Of a DNA stretch of 64,000 nt, positions 59,449 through 64,000 are shown piece after piece; position 1 is the stretch's first letter, and each line of letters opens with the position of its first letter. The notes under the pieces were generated by a model. The model made no database searches and had not been told where the DNA came from. It saw only the letters and a program-made list of their open reading frames with translations. This stretch comes from Saccharomonospora marina XMU15 (lineage in GTDB: Bacteria; Actinomycetota; Actinomycetes; Mycobacteriales; Pseudonocardiaceae), in contig NZ_CM001439.1 in the NCBI RefSeq assembly GCF_000244955.1, forward strand, positions 2,508,628-2,572,627, in the 5' to 3' direction. The translations under genes and the position numbers were made by a program.

Positions 59449-61106
59449 CGGGCTTCTCCTGCGGCGACGTTGGCGGTGCCCGCGTGGCCGGCCGGCTGCC
59501 CGACCGACATCCGGGCGGTGAACATAGCACCGTCAGCGGTGTTGGTCACGGTGATCTCACCGCCACGGCGCTTGCACACGCGCCGGGTGAGGGCCAGACC
59601 GATCCCGCGCTCGCCTGCCTTGGCTGCCTTGGTGGTGAAGCCGTGCGAGAACACCTCCCGGGCCAGTTCCGGTGCGACTCCGGGGCCGGAGTCTTGAACC
59701 ACGACCTCCACGCTGGATGCATCCTGGCGCAACTGCACCTCAACCCACGCCCCGGTGGTCGATTCCCCGGTGGCGTCGACGGCGTTGTCGATGAGGTTGC
59801 CCACAACCGTCGCCACGTCTGCGGCGTCATGCGGGTCGAGCCGCTGCAACGAGGTTCGTTCCGAGATGCGAAGCTCCACCCTGCGCTCGGCGGCCTGCGC
59901 GGACTTCGCCATCAGCAGCGCCGCGATGGCCGTGTCGGACACTCGCCGGGTCACCGTCAGGTCCAGCGAGTGGCGGTGATCCTTCAACGCGTCGACGTAT
60001 CGCACCACCTCGTCGTACTCACCGATCTGGATCAACCCGGAGATGGTGTGCAGCTGGTTGGCGAACTCGTGTGCCTGAGCCCTGAGCAACTCGGTCGAGC
60101 TGCGGAAGGAGCCGAGTTCACGTTCGCGTTCTGCCAGTTCGGTGCGGTCGCGCAGGGTGGTGACCGAGCCGAGCCGGGTGCCGTCCTTGGTGACCTCCAT
60201 CCGGTTCATGATCAAAACCCGGCCACGGCGCAGCACCACTTCGTCGCGCGTGTCCGGACCCGAATCCGAAGCCAGCAGCACGTCACGCAACCTGCCCTCG
60301 ATTCCCAGCTCGCCAAGGCTCTTGCCGACGCACTCGCCCGGCAGGTCCAGCAGTGTTCTGGCGACCTCGTTGACCAGTGTGACCCGATGGTGCGGGTCCA
60401 GTGCGATAACCCCTTCCGCGATGCCGTACAGCATCGCCTCGCGGTGCTCGGCCAGCCCGGCGATCTCGCGCGGTTCCATGCCGAATGTCTGGCGCTTGAT
60501 GCGGCGGGCCAGCAACCACGAGCCCAGCAGCCCGATGAAACTCGCGACACCGAGATAGATGGCCAGGTAGGAGGAGGCACCCCGCAGCCGCTGCCACAGC
60601 GTCGGCATCGTTTCACCGATCATCACCGTGCCCAGCACCCTGCCGAGATTCGGAGCGGTCGCGCCGATCACGGGCACCTGCGCAGCGAGTTCGGTGCCGC
60701 CGTCGACCTCCAGTTCACCCGACCAACCGCGACCCTGGGCCACACGCGCGTCACCCAGAGGCAACCGGGTGCGGACGAGAATGGGGTTGGTCGAGCTGAG
60801 CACCCTGCCAGCGGCGTCGGCGATGGTCACCGAGGTGACCCCGGCCTGCGTGCGGACGGTCTGCACGTGTGTCGCCAACGCTTCGCCGGAAGTCGGCCCG
60901 TCGAGTTGATTTCGCACCAATGGGTTGGTTGCCAACTGCTCGGCGAGCGCGACGACCCGACGGCCCTCGACGCGATTGAAGGTGGCAGCCGACTGTGCGA
61001 GCGACAGCGCGGCGACCGTCACCAGCACGAGCAAGATGACCACCACCTGAATGGCCAACAGCTGACCGGCCAGTGACGGCCGGGACCGTATGACCACAAT
61101 GACCAC
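59445..61106 (-). CDS. Sensor histidine kinase, DcuS/CitA/DctS-like
   Basis: A 553-residue membrane kinase. N-terminal helix (LAIQVVVILLVLVTVAALSLA), extracellular PAS-like carboxylate-sensing domain with RVVALAEQLATNPLVRNQ, second membrane helix near 195 (YLAIYLGVASFIGLLGSWLLA), cytoplasmic PAS, H-box RAQAHEFANQLHTISGLI (SpoOB-type) and an HATPase with N-box NLIDNAVDAT and GPGVAPE, GERGIGLAL. This group senses citrate or C4-dicarboxylates. GTG start 61106. Divergent from tctC, so it most likely controls the Tct transporter according to external carboxylate. Confidence 0.93.
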   Translation of the reverse strand: MVIVVIRSRPSLAGQLLAIQVVVILLVLVTVAALSLAQSAATFNRVEGRRVVALAEQLATNPLVRNQLDGPTSGEALATHVQTVRTQAGVTSVTIADAAGRVLSSTNPILVRTRLPLGDARVAQGRGWSGELEVDGGTELAAQVPVIGATAPNLGRVLGTVMIGETMPTLWQRLRGASSYLAIYLGVASFIGLLGSWLLARRIKRQTFGMEPREIAGLAEHREAMLYGIAEGVIALDPHHRVTLVNEVARTLLDLPGECVGKSLGELGIEGRLRDVLLASDSGPDTRDEVVLRRGRVLIMNRMEVTKDGTRLGSVTTLRDRTELAERERELGSFRSSTELLRAQAHEFANQLHTISGLIQIGEYDEVVRYVDALKDHRHSLDLTVTRRVSDTAIAALLMAKSAQAAERRVELRISERTSLQRLDPHDAADVATVVGNLIDNAVDATGESTTGAWVEVQLRQDASSVEVVVQDSGPGVAPELAREVFSHGFTTKAAKAGERGIGLALTRRVCKRRGGEITVTNTADGAMFTARMSVGQPAGHAGTANVAAGEAR

Positions 61107-61196
61107 AACCTTCGATACTGACTAAACGCTGACGTGGGCAGGCACAAGGGCAACCATCATCGCGCCGGAGTTCCGAGAAACGAAAGAGAAACCGCG

Positions 61197-62201
61197 ATGA
61201 AACCTCGCAGGAGCACATTGATTGGTGCGCTGACGGCTGCCGCGATGCTCGCGATCACTGCTTGTGGCGCCACAGCGAGCGACAACGGCGGCGGAGGCGG
61301 CGAAGGTGAGGCTGTCGCCGGACTACGCATCATGGTGCCGAACAGTCCCGGTGGGGGCTACGACACCACCGCGAGGACGGCGGCGAAGGTGATGGAGGAC
61401 AACGGGATCGCCTCCGGCGTGGACGTCTTCAACCTCTCCGGTGCCAGCGGGACGGTCGGGCTGCAACGCACGATCAACGAGAAGGGCAACGGCAAGCTCG
61501 CCATGCAGATGGGGCTCGGCGTTGTCGGCGCCTCCTACACCCAGGACTCGCAGGGCAAACTCACCGACACCACACCGATCGCGAAGCTGATCGAGGAGCC
61601 CGGCGCCATCGTCGTGCCGAAGGACTCGCCCTACGAGACCATCGACGACCTGGTTCGAGCGTGGAAGGCGCAACCGAAGGCGATCGCGGTCGGCGGTGGA
61701 TCGTCGCCCGGCGGGCCCGACCACCTGCTGCCGATGCAGCTGGCCAAGGCTGTCGGTATCGACCCGAAACAGGTCAACTACATCTCCTACGACGGTGGTG
61801 GTGAACTGCTGCCCGCCATCCTCGGCGGCAAGATCGCGTTCGGGGCCAGCGGTGTCGGCGAGTTCCTTGACCAGATCGAGGCCGGCGAGGTGAAGGTGCT
61901 CGCCGTTACCAGCGAGAACCCAGTTGACGTCGTGAACGACGTGCCGACGCTGAAGGGCTCCGGGATCGACCTGGTGTTCACCAACTGGCGGGGGATCGTG
62001 GCACCGCCGGGGATATCCGCCGCCGACCGCGAGACCTGGATCAACGTGCTGACGAAGATGCACGACACGCAGGACTGGCGCGACCAACTGGTGAAATACG
62101 GCTGGACCGACGCGTTCTCGACCGGCGAGGACTTCGCCGCGTTCCTGAAGCAACAGGACGACGCGGTCGCCGGAATCCTGGCCGAACTCGGCCTGGTATG
62201 A
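61197..62201 (+). CDS. tctC: Tripartite tricarboxylate transporter substrate-binding lipoprotein TctC
   Basis: A 334-residue Bug/TctC-type binding protein. Lipobox in AAMLAITACGATAS; the family signature region LRIMVPNSPGGGYDTTARTAAKVMEDN and SGASGTVGLQRTI, then GGGSSPGGPDHLLPMQLAKAVGID and VLAVTSENPVDVVNDVPTLKGSGIDLVFTNWRGIVAPPG are typical. It captures a carboxylate (citrate, propane-tricarboxylate, terephthalate-like) outside the cell. ATG 61197 is preferred to the earlier GTG frame because the signal peptide begins there. First gene of tctCBA. Confidence 0.94.
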   Translation: MKPRRSTLIGALTAAAMLAITACGATASDNGGGGGEGEAVAGLRIMVPNSPGGGYDTTARTAAKVMEDNGIASGVDVFNLSGASGTVGLQRTINEKGNGKLAMQMGLGVVGASYTQDSQGKLTDTTPIAKLIEEPGAIVVPKDSPYETIDDLVRAWKAQPKAIAVGGGSSPGGPDHLLPMQLAKAVGIDPKQVNYISYDGGGELLPAILGGKIAFGASGVGEFLDQIEAGEVKVLAVTSENPVDVVNDVPTLKGSGIDLVFTNWRGIVAPPGISAADRETWINVLTKMHDTQDWRDQLVKYGWTDAFSTGEDFAAFLKQQDDAVAGILAELGLV

Positions 62202-62740
62202 GCAAAGGCGAGGAGACTCCCCGCCACGCCGAGGAATCCATGCCGGTGCCTCGGCGCGGCGGGGACCGCGCACAGTACGGCGCTTGCGCGTTCCTGGCAC
62301 TGGTCGGCGCGGGGGTGATCATCGACGCCGCCCGCATCGGGCACGCCACGAGCAGTAACGACCCGATAGGCCCGCGCCCGGTTCCCATGCTGCTCGGTGT
62401 GCTGCTGCTTGTCGTGGCGGGGGTGTACGCGGTCGACGTGGCGCGTGGCGGCACCGGTGAGCAGGAAAGCGGCGAGGACATCGACCTGACGACCTCGATC
62501 GGTTGGCGCACCATCTCGCTGCTGGTCGGCGTCTTCATGGCCAACGCGCTGCTTATCGACAGCCTTGGCTGGGTCATCAGTGGATCAGCGCTGTTCTGGG
62601 GGTCGGCGCTGGCACTGGGCAGCAGGCGTTACCTGACAAGCCTGGCCGTCGCTGTGGCGCTGTCGCTGGTGACCTTCTACGTATTCGCCATCGGGCTCGG
62701 GGTGAACCTGCCCGCAGGCGTGCTGCAAGGGATTCTCTGA
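62198..62740 (+). CDS. tctB: Tripartite tricarboxylate transporter small membrane subunit TctB
   Basis: A 180-residue protein with four hydrophobic helices ([86 protein letters not shown]) and the family motif in [10 protein letters not shown]. It is the small integral membrane partner of TctA. ATGA overlap with tctC; the tctA ATG begins on its stop codon's last base. Confidence 0.92.
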   Translation: MSKGEETPRHAEESMPVPRRGGDRAQYGACAFLALVGAGVIIDAARIGHATSSNDPIGPRPVPMLLGVLLLVVAGVYAVDVARGGTGEQESGEDIDLTTSIGWRTISLLVGVFMANALLIDSLGWVISGSALFWGSALALGSRRYLTSLAVAVALSLVTFYVFAIGLGVNLPAGVLQGIL

Positions 62741-64000
62741 TGGACAACCTGACGGAGTTGCTCGCCGGGTTCGAAAACGTGATCACACCGGCGAACCTGT
62801 TGATCGCGCTTCTGGGCGTCACCGTGGGCACCGCCGTAGGCGTGTTGCCCGGCATCGGTCCAGCGATGACCGTGGCCCTGCTACTGCCGATCACCTACGG
62901 AATGGATCCAACCCAGGCGTTCATCATGTTCGCCGGCATCTTCTACGGGGGAATGTTCGGCGGTTCGACGACGTCGATCCTGCTCAACACCCCGGGTGAG
63001 TCGGCCTCGGTGGTCACAGCCATCGAAGGCAACAAGATGGCCAAGGCAGGCCGCGCCGCCCAGGCGTTGGCCACGTCGGCCATCGGCTCCTTCGTCGCGG
63101 GCACCATCGGAACCCTGCTGCTGGTGCTCGTCACTCCGGTCGTGGTGAGCTTCGCGATCAGCCTCGGCGCCGCCGACTACCTGGCCATTATGGTTCTCGC
63201 TTTCGTGGCGGTGAGTGCGGTGCTCGGAGCTTCCCGCGTCCGCGGGTTCGCTTCGCTGCTGCTCGGACTCGTCATCGGCCTTGTCGGAATGGACCTGGTG
63301 ACGGGACAGCAGCGGCTGACCCTGGGAATTCCGCTGCTGGCGGACGGAATCGATGTCGTCGTGGTCGCGGTCGGCATCTTCGCTGTCGGCGAGGCGCTGT
63401 GGGTGGCGGCGCACCTGCGCCGCACTGCGAGCCAGGTGATACCCGTCGGCAGGCCCTGGATGGGCAGAAGTGACTGGAGTCGGTCCTGGAAGCCATGGCT
63501 GCGTGGCACCGCACTGGGTTTTCCGTTCGGCGCTCTGCCCGCAGGCGGAGCCGAGATTCCCACGTTCCTGTCCTACGTCACCGAGCGCAGACTCAGCAAG
63601 CATCCCGAGCAGTTCGGCAAGGGCGCCATTGAAGGTGTAGCCGGCCCGGAATCGGCGAACAATGCGTCAGCGGCGGGCACACTCGTACCGATGCTGGCGA
63701 TCGGGCTGCCTACCAATGCCACGGCGGCCATCATGCTCGCAGCCTTCCAGTCGTACGGCATCCAGCCTGGACCACTACTGTTCGAGCGAGAGTCCACTTT
63801 GGTTTGGACGTTGATCGCAAGTCTCTTCGTGGGCAACCTGCTGCTGCTCGTGCTGAATCTGCCGCTCGCGCCGGTGTGGGCGAAGCTGTTGCGTATTCCC
63901 CGACCGTACCTGTATGCGGGAATCCTGTTCTTCGCAGCCATGGGCGCCTACGCGGTCAACGGGCAAGCGTTCGATCTGTTCCTGTTACTGGCACTGGGCC
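62740..64000 (+). CDS. tctA: Tripartite tricarboxylate transporter large membrane subunit TctA (3' end cut by window)
   Basis: The first 420 codons of TctA, reading to the window end. Family hallmarks: [23 protein letters not shown], the highly conserved [20 protein letters not shown] (about 70-89), [58 protein letters not shown]. At least nine membrane helices are visible. TctA forms the sodium-coupled channel that moves the carboxylate bound by TctC. The ATG shares its A with the tctB stop. Confidence 0.95.
   Translation, partial: MDNLTELLAGFENVITPANLLIALLGVTVGTAVGVLPGIGPAMTVALLLPITYGMDPTQAFIMFAGIFYGGMFGGSTTSILLNTPGESASVVTAIEGNKMAKAGRAAQALATSAIGSFVAGTIGTLLLVLVTPVVVSFAISLGAADYLAIMVLAFVAVSAVLGASRVRGFASLLLGLVIGLVGMDLVTGQQRLTLGIPLLADGIDVVVVAVGIFAVGEALWVAAHLRRTASQVIPVGRPWMGRSDWSRSWKPWLRGTALGFPFGALPAGGAEIPTFLSYVTERRLSKHPEQFGKGAIEGVAGPESANNASAAGTLVPMLAIGLPTNATAAIMLAAFQSYGIQPGPLLFERESTLVWTLIASLFVGNLLLLVLNLPLAPVWAKLLRIPRPYLYAGILFFAAMGAYAVNGQAFDLFLLLALG

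Overview
The window is 64 kb of high-GC DNA with dense, often start/stop-overlapping genes (ATGA, GTGA and TTGA junctions), many GTG and TTG starts, a PASTA-less Ser/Thr kinase, F420-type and LLM oxidoreductases, DUF3556 and DUF35/thiolase cassettes and AcoR-like activators without a sigma-54 contact motif. This points to an actinobacterium, most likely of the Pseudonocardiales (Amycolatopsis, Saccharomonospora or Prauserella-like); the genus is inference. It reads as accessory, catabolism-rich chromosome. No rRNA, tRNA, CRISPR array, integrase or transposase was recognised.

Layout. 1-7.3 kb: urea use (end of the Urt urea ABC transporter, a GntR regulator, urea carboxylase, allophanate hydrolase). 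7.3-9.0 kb: an F420-type oxidoreductase and an SDR. 9.4-15.5 kb: acyl-CoA synthetase, DUF3556 membrane protein, FAD oxidoreductase and PucR-like regulator in one operon. 15.6-20.5 kb: small genes, including an FAD monooxygenase/TetR pair behind a strong AT-rich operator. 20.7-28.1 kb: a seven-gene, translationally coupled operon (aldehyde dehydrogenase, two OB-fold DUF35 proteins, three thiolase-fold proteins, acyl-CoA ligase) with a KstR-like half-perfect box; it looks like a CoA-ester side-chain degradation pathway using an Ltp/DUF35-type aldolase. 28.2-30.9 kb: Ser/Thr kinase, then a gene-poor stretch with a hexanucleotide microsatellite and a perfect actinobacterial LexA box.

30.9-36.9 kb: an M1-aminopeptidase-like protein lacking the catalytic HE of HEXXH, an orphan PqqB, an AcoR-N/LytTR hybrid regulator and a frameshifted methyltransferase. 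36.9-41.7 kb: 21-bp tandem repeats, a perfect palindrome, then CocE-type hydrolase, LLM oxidoreductase and an AcoR-like activator. 42-45 kb: Spo0M, alpha/beta hydrolase, GlsB/YeaQ and GNAT. 45.1-50.9 kb: a complete Dpp/Opp-type ABC importer. 50.9-53.7 kb: a NitT/TauT-type ABC importer whose ATPase and permease each carry a one-base frameshift and whose wobble-base usage changes sharply inside the ATPase gene. 54.1-57.7 kb: Rieske protein, two amidohydrolase-2 proteins and an alpha/beta hydrolase. 57.7-64 kb: LysR, a DctS/DctR-like two-component system and a divergent TctCBA transporter (TctA cut by the window end).

Together the right third looks like a carboxylate or aromatic-acid uptake and breakdown region with three transporter types and several regulators; the substrate cannot be read from sequence alone. 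The strongest items for a second look are the mosaic, frameshifted transporter, the Cys-less thiolase/DUF35 operon, the dead aminopeptidase, the LexA-boxed remnant and several clean operators.
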